Shown here: piece after piece, positions 17,522 through 26,422 of the stretch
Layout of the letters: every line of letters begins with the position of its first letter
How positions within the stretch are numbered: the first letter of the stretch is position 1
DNA from: Xanthomonas arboricola pv. juglandis
GTDB taxonomy: Bacteria > Pseudomonadota > Gammaproteobacteria > Xanthomonadales > Xanthomonadaceae
Reading direction: 5' to 3'
DNA length: 64,000 bases
Assembly (NCBI RefSeq): GCF_001013475.1
Contig: NZ_JZEF01000004.1
Location: forward strand, 432,235 to 496,234
The notes under the pieces: model-generated
Told to the model about the DNA's origin: nothing
The model's database searches: none
Seen by the model: only the letters and a program-made list of their open reading frames with translations
Position numbers and translations under genes: made by a program

Positions 17522-18158
17522 GCGCGATCGCTGGATCGCTTTGGGCTTGCTGTTGCTGGTGATCGGCGTGGCCTATCTGGTGCTGGTGCACCCCTGGTTC
17601 ACCCAGCCGATGATCGCGGTGCAGGACGACCTGCAAGCGCTGCGCGAGCGCGAGCTGCGCGTGCGCGTGCAACTGCAGCAGGCGCCGGAAGTCAGCAAAC
17701 GGCTACGCCAGGCGCGCCAGACCCTGGAAAGCCGCCCGGGCTTCCTGCCGGAAACCTCGGCCGAACTTGCATCGGCCGGCCTGGTGCAGCGGCTGGAACG
17801 CGCCGTGGTGGAAGCCAGCCCCGGCAACCGCAGCTGCGCGATCAGCAACCGCTCGCCGCTGCAGCCGGAAAGCAAGGACCGCTTCACCCGCGTCGCGGTG
17901 CAGGTACGCCTGCGCTGCGGCACCCCGGAGCTGGCCTCGGTGCTGTACAGCCTGGAAAACGGCACCCCGCGCCTGTTCGTGGACAACCTCAACGTGATGG
18001 CGCAGCGCTACCAACTCTCGCCCAACGAAAGCGGCAACGGCCTGGACATTGCCTTCGAACTGGCCGGCTACCTGCGCCCCGGCGCCAGTGCCGCACCGTT
18101 GAACACCGACGCCGCGCCCGCCGCCCCCGACGCCGCGGAGGCCAGCAATGCGCCTTGA
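17505..18158 (+). CDS. xpsM: Type II secretion platform protein XpsM (GspM)
   Basis: 217-residue partner of XpsL with one N-terminal transmembrane helix (WIALGLLLLVIGVAYLVLV) and a periplasmic domain. The start at 17505 is set by AAGGAGG at 17492-17498 and by the length expected of XpsM; an in-frame ATG further upstream lies inside xpsL. The C-terminal tail is Ala/Pro rich. It overlaps xpsN by 11 nt. Confidence 0.93.
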   Translation: MPRSVKRDRWIALGLLLLVIGVAYLVLVHPWFTQPMIAVQDDLQALRERELRVRVQLQQAPEVSKRLRQARQTLESRPGFLPETSAELASAGLVQRLERAVVEASPGNRSCAISNRSPLQPESKDRFTRVAVQVRLRCGTPELASVLYSLENGTPRLFVDNLNVMAQRYQLSPNESGNGLDIAFELAGYLRPGASAAPLNTDAAPAAPDAAEASNAP

Positions 18159-18939
18159 CATGATCGGCCTGCGCACCTGGCTGCTGGCCACCGTGGTCGG
18201 CTGGGCGCTGCTGGTGTGCGTGCTGGCCGTGGCCGGGCTGGGCAAGCGCGTGGAGCTGCTGCCGGACGACCCGGCGCTGGTGCAGCGCCTGCCCACCCTG
18301 CCGGCCCCAGCGCCGGAACGGCTGGGCGCGTTCGAAAAATATTCGGAGATCGCCGCGCATCCGGCCTTCGCCGAAGACCGCCTGCCGCATCCGTTCTTCC
18401 TGTCCGGCAACGACGGCAGCAGCGCCGCCTCGACGGTGCGCCTGACCGGCGTGCTGCTGACGGACAACTTCAAGATGGCCACGCTGACGCTGGATCCACA
18501 GGATTCGGTGCGGGTGCAGCTGGGCGGCGAAGCGGTCAAGGGCTGGCGCCTGCTCGCCCTGCAGCCGCGCAGCGCAACCATCGAAGGCCCCGGCGGCACC
18601 CAGACACTGGAGCTGCACGTGTTCAACGGCCTGGGCGGGCAACCGCCCACCGCCAATGCGGGCGCGCGTGGCGCTGCTGGCGCCGTCCCGCCATTACCGT
18701 CGCCCGATGCCGCCGCGGTCGCACCGACGCAGCCGCCGCAGACCCAGCCCGCCACGCCGCCACAGCAGCCCGGTGGGCAGACACCGCCGACGGTGCCGCC
18801 GCAGCGCAGCGATGGCGCCCAGGAAGCCCCACGCCCCTCCGATGATCAGATGCGCGCCATCCGCGAACGTATCGAAGCCCGACGCCGCCAGCTGCAACAG
18901 CAGCGCCAGAGCGGCTCTACCCCCGGTCAGACCCAATGA
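18148..18939 (+). CDS. xpsN: Type II secretion protein XpsN (GspC-like)
   Basis: 263-residue inner-membrane protein that occupies the GspC role in Xanthomonas, connecting platform and secretin. One transmembrane segment lies near residues 9-30 (TWLLATVVGWALLVCVLAVA), followed by a periplasmic homology-region domain containing LTGVLLTDNFKMATL at about 95-110 and a Pro/Gln-rich C-terminal third. It lacks a PDZ domain. Overlaps xpsD by ATGA. Confidence 0.93.
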   Translation: MRLDMIGLRTWLLATVVGWALLVCVLAVAGLGKRVELLPDDPALVQRLPTLPAPAPERLGAFEKYSEIAAHPAFAEDRLPHPFFLSGNDGSSAASTVRLTGVLLTDNFKMATLTLDPQDSVRVQLGGEAVKGWRLLALQPRSATIEGPGGTQTLELHVFNGLGGQPPTANAGARGAAGAVPPLPSPDAAAVAPTQPPQTQPATPPQQPGGQTPPTVPPQRSDGAQEAPRPSDDQMRAIRERIEARRRQLQQQRQSGSTPGQTQ

Positions 18940-21260
18940 GTGAACGCATGACGCAGCGCCTGTTTCCCGTGTCCCTGCTGATCGGCCTGCTGGCCGGTTG
19001 CGCCACCACTCCGCCGCCGGACGTGCGCCGCGACGCGCGCCTGGACCCGCAAGTCGGCGCCGCCGGCGCCACCCAGACCGGTGCCGAGCAACGCGCCGAG
19101 GGCAATGCCAGCGCCAAGCCCACCCCGGTGATCCGGCGTGGCAGCGGCACCATGATCAATCAGAGCGCGGCGAGCGCGCCGTCACCGACGCTGGGCATGG
19201 CCAGCAGCGGCAGCGCCACCTTCAATTTCGAAGGCGAGTCGGTGCAGGCGGTGGTCAAGGCGATCCTGGGCGACATGCTCGGGCAGAACTACGTTATCGC
19301 CCCCGGCGTGCAGGGCACCGTGACCCTGGCCACGCCCAATCCGGTCTCGCCGGCGCAGGCCTTGAACCTGCTGGAAATGGTGCTGGGCTGGAACAACGCG
19401 CGCATGGTGTTCAGCGGCGGCCGCTACAACATCGTGCCGGCCGACCAGGCGCTGGCCGGCACCGTCGCGCCCAGCACCGCATCGCCGTCTGCCGCGCGCG
19501 GTTTCGAAGTGCGCGTGGTGCCGTTGAAGTTCATCTCCGCCAGCGAAATGAAGAAGGTGCTCGAGCCCTATGCGCGCCCGAACGCCATCGTCGGCACCGA
19601 TCCCTCGCGCAACGTGATCACCCTGGGCGGCACCCGCGCCGAGCTGGAAAACTACCTGCGCACCGTGCAGATCTTCGATGTGGACTGGCTGTCGGGCATG
19701 TCGGTGGGCGTGTTCCCGATCCAGTCCGGCAAGGCCGAAAAGGTCTCGGCCGATCTGGAGAAGGTGTTCGGCGAGCAGAGCAAGACACCCAGCGCCGGCA
19801 TGTTCCGTTTCATGCCGCTGGAAAACGCCAACGCGGTGCTGGTGATCACCCCGCAGCCGCGCTACCTGGACCAGATCCAGCAGTGGCTGGACCGCATCGA
19901 CAGCGCCGGCGGCGGCGTGCGGCTGTTCTCGTACGAGTTGAAGTACATCAAGGCCAAGGACCTGGCCGATCGCCTGTCGGAAGTGTTCGGTGGGCGCGGC
20001 AACAACAGCGACTCCAACGCCTCGCTGGCCCCGGGCTCGGAAACCAGCGTGCTCGGCGGCGCCCTGGGTAACCGCGACAGCAGCATGGGCGGCAGCTCGG
20101 GCACCACCGGCGGCAGCATCGGCGAAAGCAGCGATGGCAGCTCCTCTGGCAGCAGCTTCGGCGGCAGCAGCGGCAGTGGAAGCAGCAGCGGTGGACTGGG
20201 CAACGGCAGCCTGCAACTGTCGCCGCGCAGCAACGGCAATGGCGCGGTGACGCTGGAAGTGGAAGGCGACAAGGTCGGCGTGTCGGCGGTGGCCGAAACT
20301 AATACCTTGCTGGTGCGCGCCACCCCGCAGTCGTGGAGTTCGATCCGCGACGTCATCGAAAAGCTCGATGTGATGCCGATGCAGGTGCATATCGAAGCGC
20401 AGGTGGCCGAGGTGAATTTGACCGGTGCGCTGAGTTACGGCGTTAACTGGTATTTTGAAAATGCAGTAAATGCGCCGGCAACCGCGACCGATGGCGGTCT
20501 GACCAATGGAACGGGCATCGGTCTGGGAGCTGGTCTTGCAAATGCAGCGGGACGTAACATCTGGGGTGACATCGCCGGGAAAGTCGGCAGTGGAGGGGTT
20601 GCTTGGAGTTTTCTAGGGAAAAACGCTGCTGCGATTATCACTGCGCTCGATAAAGTAACTAACGTTCGCCTGCTGCAGACGCCTTCTGTGTTTGTGCGCA
20701 ACAATGCCGAAGCGACGCTCAATGTCGGTTCGCGTATTGCCATCAATTCGACGTCCATCAATACCGGGCTTGGTAGCGACAGCAGCTTCTCTTCGGTGCA
20801 ATACATCGACACCGGTGTGATCCTGAAAGTACGGCCACGCGTCACGAAAGACGGCATGGTCTTTCTAGATATCGTGCAGGAGGTCAGTAGTCCAGAGAAT
20901 CGCCCTGCTGCTTGTCTTTCTGCGACAGCAACAGTCAATGCGGCTGCCTGCAATGTCGATATCAACACGCGTCGCGTCAAGACAGAAGCAGCCGTGCAGA
21001 GTGGTGACACCATCATGTTGGCGGGCTTGATCGACGACAGCACAACTGACGGTAGCGACGGTGTGCCATTCCTGAGTAAATTGCCGGTGGTCGGCGCTCT
21101 GTTCGGGACAAAGACCAAAGATTCTCGTCGCCGCGAAGTCATCGTGCTGATCACCCCATCGATCGTGCGCAACCCGCAGGAAGCGCGCAATCTCACCGAC
21201 GAATACGGCCAGAAGTTCAAGGCCATGGAGCCGCTGAAACCCAGCCAGAAGCCGCAATGA
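18936..21260 (+). CDS. xpsD: Type II secretion outer-membrane secretin XpsD (GspD)
   Basis: Outer-membrane channel of the type II system, 774 residues from 18936; an internal ATG at 18948 is an alternative start. The lipobox LLAGC puts the lipidated Cys near residue 22. N-domains follow (NFEGESVQAVVKAILGDMLG and further ring-building repeats), with a long Gly/Ser-rich insert at about residues 372-425. The secretin barrel carries IEAQVAEVNLTGALSYGVNW and, near the end, VPFLSKLPVVGALFG. The DNA from about 20430 to 21150, which encodes the barrel, has visibly lower G+C and more A/T-ending codons than the rest of the gene, suggesting recombination with a divergent allele. Its stop overlaps the next gene by ATGA. 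Confidence 0.96.
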   Translation: MSERMTQRLFPVSLLIGLLAGCATTPPPDVRRDARLDPQVGAAGATQTGAEQRAEGNASAKPTPVIRRGSGTMINQSAASAPSPTLGMASSGSATFNFEGESVQAVVKAILGDMLGQNYVIAPGVQGTVTLATPNPVSPAQALNLLEMVLGWNNARMVFSGGRYNIVPADQALAGTVAPSTASPSAARGFEVRVVPLKFISASEMKKVLEPYARPNAIVGTDPSRNVITLGGTRAELENYLRTVQIFDVDWLSGMSVGVFPIQSGKAEKVSADLEKVFGEQSKTPSAGMFRFMPLENANAVLVITPQPRYLDQIQQWLDRIDSAGGGVRLFSYELKYIKAKDLADRLSEVFGGRGNNSDSNASLAPGSETSVLGGALGNRDSSMGGSSGTTGGSIGESSDGSSSGSSFGGSSGSGSSSGGLGNGSLQLSPRSNGNGAVTLEVEGDKVGVSAVAETNTLLVRATPQSWSSIRDVIEKLDVMPMQVHIEAQVAEVNLTGALSYGVNWYFENAVNAPATATDGGLTNGTGIGLGAGLANAAGRNIWGDIAGKVGSGGVAWSFLGKNAAAIITALDKVTNVRLLQTPSVFVRNNAEATLNVGSRIAINSTSINTGLGSDSSFSSVQYIDTGVILKVRPRVTKDGMVFLDIVQEVSSPENRPAACLSATATVNAAACNVDINTRRVKTEAAVQSGDTIMLAGLIDDSTTDGSDGVPFLSKLPVVGALFGTKTKDSRRREVIVLITPSIVRNPQEARNLTDEYGQKFKAMEPLKPSQKPQ

Positions 21261-22096
21261 GTGCGGCATTGCCCGTCGTGCTGGTGCCGGTCGGCACCGA
21301 CGACGAGGCCCTGGATGCCTGCCTGGGCGCGCTGGATGCCGCCACGCCCGCCGGCACGCGGGTGTGGCTGGCCGACGACGCGCAGGCCGGCCCGCGTGGC
21401 CGCGCGGTGATCGCGCACTGGTTGGCGCGCACGCGGCTGCAGGCGCATCACACCCGTCGTCAGCGCATGCTTGGCGAGGTGGCGCATCTGGACGAAATGC
21501 TCAGCGGCTGCGGCGATGCCGATGTGGTGGTGCTGGGTGTGGATGCCTGCCCGCTGCCGGGGTGGTTGAATCAGCTCGACGCCTGCTTTGCGCGCGATGC
21601 GGCGATCGCCACCGCCACCCCGTGGAGCAATGTGGGCGAAGCCTGCAGCTGGCCACGCCTAGGTGAACTCAATCCGATGCCCGCCGCGCCGGAGCGGCTT
21701 GCCGCTGCGTGTGCGGCGATGCCGCCACTGCATCCGGAACTGCCGTCGGCAATCGGCCACGCGGTGCTGCTACGTGGCAGCGCGCGGCGCAAGGCCGGCG
21801 GCCTGGACGCCAGCAGCTATGGCTCCTGGTATGCGGCACTGGTGGACCTGAGCCTGCGCATGGCTGGGCTGGGATGGCGCAACGTGCTGTGCGATACCGC
21901 CTTTGTCGCCTCGCCGCACGAAGGCCGCCCTGCCGATGGCGACATGGATGCACTGGCCACACGCTGGCCGGCCTGGCACGCACGCCTGGCCAACTTCCTG
22001 ATGCATGACCCGCTGCGTGCGCAGCGCGATCAACTCGCGCAGTTGCTAGCCGAGTTACCGCCGCCGGATCCACAACGCAGGCTATTTGACGCGTAG
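21257..22096 (+). CDS. Glycosyltransferase family 2-like protein coupled to xpsD
   Basis: 279-residue protein whose start overlaps the xpsD stop by ATGA, so it is probably co-translated with the secretion operon. The N-terminal strand LPVVLVPVGTDDEALDACL and the later VVVLGVDACPLPGWLNQLD resemble a GT-A/GT2 nucleotide-binding fold, with VDAC in the place of the DxD motif. The position corresponding to the second domain reads GSWYAALVDLSLRMAGLGWRNVL, as in rhamnosyltransferase-like proteins. No membrane segment or signal peptide is seen, so it should be cytoplasmic. Why a sugar-transferase-like gene is tied to a secretin is unknown to me; surface polysaccharide modification is possible. Confidence 0.7.
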   Translation: MSAALPVVLVPVGTDDEALDACLGALDAATPAGTRVWLADDAQAGPRGRAVIAHWLARTRLQAHHTRRQRMLGEVAHLDEMLSGCGDADVVVLGVDACPLPGWLNQLDACFARDAAIATATPWSNVGEACSWPRLGELNPMPAAPERLAAACAAMPPLHPELPSAIGHAVLLRGSARRKAGGLDASSYGSWYAALVDLSLRMAGLGWRNVLCDTAFVASPHEGRPADGDMDALATRWPAWHARLANFLMHDPLRAQRDQLAQLLAELPPPDPQRRLFDA

Positions 22097-22299
22097 AACA
22101 GCTGCCGAAGCGGCATGCTCACCGTCAGGCGGGCGCAGTCGGTGTTCGGTGGACTCGTACAGTGCAGTTCTTGAGCGCTGTCCTACGCAACCTGACGACT
22201 GCTCGCCGTACGGTGAGTGCAGTGGCTTTGTCGACCGTATGTTGGTGGATGCTAACGGACGTCCAGGTCAAACGCCGAGTGGGTCGAGCGTGCGGTGCC

Positions 22300-22600
22300 C
22301 TCACCGCTAGCGGGACACGCCGTGAACCCGTCCCTGGGGGCTCGGTGGCGGCATCCATGCCGCCACACGGTCCCGCAATCGGCGAGGACACCGCACCAGA
22401 GAGTGAGTCGGTTGCTTTGTTGAAAACATGCCCACCGACCGTCTCGACTGGTCCTTGGCCGCCCACCGTCGCGGGACCTTACGCGGCATGGATGCCGCGT
22501 AAGAGCTTACAAGGACGTACTTGCAGCGTGTCCCGCGATGGTGGGCGGGCAAGGACCCTGCAGCCAGGCCGCAGGGCAGTGACTGAAGTGACGTCGTCTT
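22300..22600. repeat. Xanthomonas-type mosaic intergenic repeat with nested inverted repeats
   Basis: The 513-nt gap 22097-22609 holds no credible gene but has strong secondary structure. There is a 9-bp palindrome (TGGCGGCAT / ATGCCGCCA, 22346-22365). A second 11-bp palindrome (TTACGCGGCAT / ATGCCGCGTAA, 22479-22502) is nested inside 27-nt inverted arms (22451-22477 and 22530-22556, 25 of 27 matching). The two palindrome cores share GCGGCAT and ATGCCGC. It looks like a dispersed, possibly mobile, non-coding repeat; short open frames across it are by-products of the repeat. Confidence 0.7.
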
Positions 22601-22609
22601 GTTAGCCGC

Positions 22610-23338
22610 TCAAGAAGCCGACCGCATCGGTGCCTCGGTGCGTACCACCACATCCAGCGCATCGTGGCGCCAGGATTCGATATCCAGTTCCACCGCGCGG
22701 CCGTCTTCGGCGAAGCTGATCCGCTGCAGCCGGAAGCAGGGTGTGCCGGTGGTGGACTGCAGCAACAGGGCTTGCGCGGCATCCAGCCCGGCCGGATGCA
22801 TCGACAATTGCGCGCGGCTCAGGAACAGCCCGAGTTTCTGGTTGAACACGCTCGACAGCGAGCCAGCCAGGTCGTGCTCCAGCAGGCCCGGCGCCCAGGC
22901 GGCCAGCACCACGTTGGTTTCCAGCAGTACCGCGCGGCGGTCGATCCAGCGCCGGCGTTGCAGCACGAAGACTTCTTCGTACGGCGTCTCCAGCCGTAGT
23001 GCGGCCGCGTAGGCAGCCCCCGCTGCCTGTCGGGTGGCACTCAACAGCTCGGTGCGCGGTTTGCGTCCTTGCGCCGCCACGTACTGCATGAAGCCGGCGA
23101 TGCTGGTGGGGTCGTAGCGCACGCGCGGTGCGCTGACGAACCAGCCGCGCCGGTTCTCGCGGTAGATGCGGCCCTGCGCTTCCAGTTGCTGCAAGGCCTC
23201 ACGCAAGGTGATGCGGGTGCAGCCGAAGCGTTCGGCAAGCTCGCGCTCTACCGGCAGGCGCTGATCCGGGCCCCATTCGCCGGCGGCGATCTGCGCGGAA
23301 ACGATTTCGGTGATGGCGTGTTGGCGCGACGCGCTCAT
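22610..23338 (-). CDS. GntR-family regulator, HutC/UTRA subfamily
   Basis: 242-residue repressor-type regulator. The start at 23338 gives MSASRQHAITEIVSAQIAAGEW. A winged helix-turn-helix occupies about residues 5-70 (LPVERELAERFGCTRITLREAL is the recognition region). A UTRA effector domain follows at about residues 85-235, where the family binds small ligands such as phosphosugars or amino-acid derivatives. It is the last gene of a minus-strand group after the phosphotransferase, TonB receptor and permease. A DasR-like palindrome lies upstream of the first gene (27610-27625), so autoregulation of the operon by this protein is the simplest model. The ligand is unknown. Confidence 0.92.
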   Translation of the reverse strand: MSASRQHAITEIVSAQIAAGEWGPDQRLPVERELAERFGCTRITLREALQQLEAQGRIYRENRRGWFVSAPRVRYDPTSIAGFMQYVAAQGRKPRTELLSATRQAAGAAYAAALRLETPYEEVFVLQRRRWIDRRAVLLETNVVLAAWAPGLLEHDLAGSLSSVFNQKLGLFLSRAQLSMHPAGLDAAQALLLQSTTGTPCFRLQRISFAEDGRAVELDIESWRHDALDVVVRTEAPMRSAS

Positions 23339-23443
23339 GCGGCGACCTGCCGATGGTGGCTGCGGCGCAGGTACAAGGCAGTTGGGTGAGAGAGGTGCAT
23401 GCGGCGATGGTAAAGAAGAACGCGCCCGCAAACCGCAGGTGGC

Positions 23444-24019
23444 TCAGGCAAGGCCTGCCAGGTTCTGCTGCTGTTGGGTTTTCCAGCTGCGCCATCCATA
23501 CAGCGCCAGCAGCACGAAGCCTGCATACAGCAGTGCGGTGGGATACAGCCCCTTGCTGACGAACACGCCCACGTAGATGCAATCGAGCACGACCCACAGT
23601 ATCCAGTTGGCGATGCGCTTGCGTGCGGCCCAGACGCTGGCGACCAGGCTGAAGCTGGCCAGCGCCGCGTCCAGCCACGGCAGTGCGGCATCGGTGCGGT
23701 GATGCATGTAGGCACCGAGCGCGGCGGCGAACACGGCACCGATGCACAGCGAGATCCACAGCTCCGCCTGCGGCATCGGCAACGGGCGAATGCGTGTCTG
23801 TGCGGCCATCCCGCGCTGCCACTGCCACCAGCCGTACAACTGCGTCAGCACGTAGACGCCTTGCAGCAGCATGTCCGAGTACAGCTTCCACTGATAGAAC
23901 AGCCAGGCATACAGCGCCACCGCCACGATGCCGACCGGCCAGCACCAGCGAATGCGCCGCGCGGTCAGCCAGACACCGAGCAGGTTGATCACGACGGCGG
24001 CAGATTCGAGCAATGACAT
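23444..24019 (-). CDS. PnuC-family vitamin/nucleoside permease
   Basis: 191-residue inner-membrane transporter of the PnuC family. These are facilitators whose substrate is trapped by a dedicated kinase: nicotinamide riboside for PnuC, thiamine for PnuT, riboflavin for PnuX. The start at 24019 gives MSLLESAAVVINLLGVW. The family features WPVGIVAVALYAWLFYQWKL, YSDMLLQGVYVLTQLYGWW and the later NWILWVVLDCIYVGVF are present, with about seven hydrophobic segments. The gene sits with a TonB receptor and an APH-type kinase, which together could form an uptake-and-phosphorylate route. Substrate is inferred only: thiamine or a related vitamin is plausible, but I see no THI riboswitch upstream of the operon. 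Confidence 0.88.
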   Translation of the reverse strand: MSLLESAAVVINLLGVWLTARRIRWCWPVGIVAVALYAWLFYQWKLYSDMLLQGVYVLTQLYGWWQWQRGMAAQTRIRPLPMPQAELWISLCIGAVFAAALGAYMHHRTDAALPWLDAALASFSLVASVWAARKRIANWILWVVLDCIYVGVFVSKGLYPTALLYAGFVLLALYGWRSWKTQQQQNLAGLA

Positions 24020-24220
24020 GGAAGGTCTGGGGAGGATGTCTGATGGAAGAGGGATCGAGGGCAGAGACGCAGAACAGTTCAAAGCAATCGTGCGGGCAGG
24101 CGAAGCGCATTCACCGCCTGTAGCCGATACCTGCAGCGCACTCGGCCCGTGCAGCACCGCTGTCGCGTAACCCGTGCAGCTCATGCGTCAGCGGATCGCA
24201 TGGCCGCGCATCGGTTGCGT

Positions 24221-26422
24221 TTAGAAATCCACCTGCACAGTCAGACGCGCCGTGCGCGGCGCGCCCGGGAACAGATAGGCATCGCCCTGGTATTCGCCGC
24301 TATCGCGCCAGTAGCGCTTGTCGAACACGTTGTCCACGTTCAAGCGCCAGGTGGTGGCCAGCCCGCCCAGCGCGGTGGCGTAACGCGCGCCCAGGTTGGC
24401 CACCGTGTAGGCCGGCACGCTGGCGTTGCCGAGCCGGTCGGCGAACTTGCGCCCGCTGTATTGCACGCCTGCCAGCAGCGCCAGGCCATCGATGCCGGGC
24501 ACGCTGTAATCGGCCTGCAGGCTGGCGCGCAGCTTGGGCACGTTGATGGCCTGATGGCCTTCGTACTCGGCAATGTCGGTGTCTTCGGCACGGGCGCGGA
24601 TGGCGGCAACGCTGGCAAACACGCGCAATTGCTCGGTTGCCGCGCCATCGGCCGACAACTCCAGGCCGCGGTTGTGCAGGCGGCCCTGTTGCACATAGCG
24701 CAGGCCACCATCGGCCTGCGGCTGGGTGAACTGGTAGGCCTGGCGGATGTCGAACAGCGCCGCGCCCAGGCGCAGGCCGTCGAGCTCGAATTTTGCGCCG
24801 GTCTCCAGCTGGTAGGCATTGGTCGGCGGCAGGATCTCATCGGCGTTGTCGGCAAACCACGGGGCGGTACCGCCGGCGGCCAGGCTCTTGGCGTAGCTGG
24901 CGTACAGCGATACCTGCTGCTGCGGTTTGAACAGCAGCGCGGCCTGCGGCAGCAGCGTGTCCTTGCGCGTGCGTCGCTCCAGCACGCCATCGCGATCGAA
25001 GCTGCGCTCGTCCAGGCGCACGTAACGCGCGCCCAACGACAGCTCCCATTGCGACCCAAGACCGATCCGGTCGGCCAATACCAACGCACGTTGACGGCTG
25101 TCCAGGCGGCGTTGCTTCGGGTCCAGGGCGACGTCGGTCTGTGCAAACACCTCCGGGTCGCGGTCGATGCTGCCGCTGCCGACGAATTCATTGACCGAGC
25201 CGAAGCGATCGATGGTGCGGCGTAGCCAATCGCCGCCGATGCTCAGGCGGTGATCCAGCGCGCCGGTGACTACATGGCCTTCCACGGTGGCGCGCAGTTG
25301 ATCGTGCACGCGGGTGTCGTCGGGGCTGCGGTAGTCGTAGACGTCGTACTCGCCTTGCGCGCTGAAGAAGTTCGGGGTGGCGCTGTCGGCGCAACTGGCC
25401 GCGCCATAACAGCCCCAGGCGAACGCGGAGAAATCGTTGATCACCGAGCGGCTGCGTGACGCTTCAGCGGTGGCGCGCCAGTCGTCGTTGAATTGGTAGG
25501 CGTAGCGCAGCTGCGCATTGAGCGAATCCATCTCCACCGGCCGCGACCACGGCTGGTAGCCGAGCAGGCGATGCACATCGATGTCGCGCGGTACCTGCGT
25601 GCCACCGAGCAATTGGTAGCCGGGCACCGAGCGTTGCTGCCGATGCTGGTATTCCACATCCAGCTGCAGCAGCGACTGCGGGCTGATCTTCCAGTCGCCA
25701 GCCAGCGACAGGAAATTGCGATAACCGTCGGCGTGGTCGACATAGCTGTTGATGTCCTCGCGCGCGGCATTGACGCGCAGGCCCAGGCTGCGCTCGGCGC
25801 CGAACCAGTCGCCCAGGTCGGCGGCCACATAGCGCGAGCCTTGTTCGTCGGTGCCCAGGGTCACGCTGCGCACGTGCTCGGGCCGCTTGGTGCGGTAGTC
25901 GATCAGCCCGGCCGGTTCGTTGACGCCCGATTGCAGCCCGGCCAGGCCCTTGAGGATCTGCACCTGCTGCTTGTTTTCCAGTGCAATGGATTGCTCGCCC
26001 ACCGCGCTCAGGCCGTTGATCCGGTAACTGTTGGCGGCATTGAGCGAATAGCCACGCACGACGAAATTCTCGTAGTAGCCGATCGGGGCGTAGGCGTCGC
26101 CGGCGGAGGCATCGGCGCGCAATACCTCGCTGAGCACGCGTGCCTGACGGTCGAGCAATTGCTGGCGCTCGATCACCGCGATCGAGGCCGGCGCATCCAG
26201 CAGCCGCGTGGCGCCGAAGCCGGTCAAGGCCGTGCTGGCGTCGGCGCGTTCGCCACGCACGTTGACCGCATCCAGTTCGACCGCCTCGGCACCGGGTTGT
26301 TGCTGTGCGAGTGCAGGCGTGGCGATGCACAGCGCAAGTGCAAGCGCGAGCGGGCGGCGGTGGGGCAGGGGGGCGGACAGGTGCATGCGCAGGGCTCGAA
26401 AAGGAGAAGGAAAAACGCTCAT
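24221..26422 (-). CDS. TonB-dependent outer-membrane receptor
   Basis: 733-residue TonB-dependent transporter. Start at 26422, overlapping the kinase stop by ATGA; an internal start at 26386 (MHLSAPLPHRRPL) is also possible. The signal peptide ends PALAQQQ. The plug domain (about residues 50-190) reads like siderophore/vitamin receptors: DAPASIAVIERQQLLDRQA, ENFVVRGYSLNAANSY and VQILKGLAGLQSG. The barrel follows and ends RLTVQVDF with the usual terminal Phe. It should take up the substrate that the PnuC-type permease then moves across the inner membrane. A 201-nt gap separates it from the permease gene. Confidence 0.93.
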   Translation of the reverse strand: MSVFPSPFRALRMHLSAPLPHRRPLALALALCIATPALAQQQPGAEAVELDAVNVRGERADASTALTGFGATRLLDAPASIAVIERQQLLDRQARVLSEVLRADASAGDAYAPIGYYENFVVRGYSLNAANSYRINGLSAVGEQSIALENKQQVQILKGLAGLQSGVNEPAGLIDYRTKRPEHVRSVTLGTDEQGSRYVAADLGDWFGAERSLGLRVNAAREDINSYVDHADGYRNFLSLAGDWKISPQSLLQLDVEYQHRQQRSVPGYQLLGGTQVPRDIDVHRLLGYQPWSRPVEMDSLNAQLRYAYQFNDDWRATAEASRSRSVINDFSAFAWGCYGAASCADSATPNFFSAQGEYDVYDYRSPDDTRVHDQLRATVEGHVVTGALDHRLSIGGDWLRRTIDRFGSVNEFVGSGSIDRDPEVFAQTDVALDPKQRRLDSRQRALVLADRIGLGSQWELSLGARYVRLDERSFDRDGVLERRTRKDTLLPQAALLFKPQQQVSLYASYAKSLAAGGTAPWFADNADEILPPTNAYQLETGAKFELDGLRLGAALFDIRQAYQFTQPQADGGLRYVQQGRLHNRGLELSADGAATEQLRVFASVAAIRARAEDTDIAEYEGHQAINVPKLRASLQADYSVPGIDGLALLAGVQYSGRKFADRLGNASVPAYTVANLGARYATALGGLATTWRLNVDNVFDKRYWRDSGEYQGDAYLFPGAPRTARLTVQVDF

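Noticed and set aside
22162..22605. A possible small gene of 147 codons in the gap before the GntR gene
   Set aside because: It runs through nested inverted repeats, which explain the open frame, and has no ribosome-binding site or recognisable domain.
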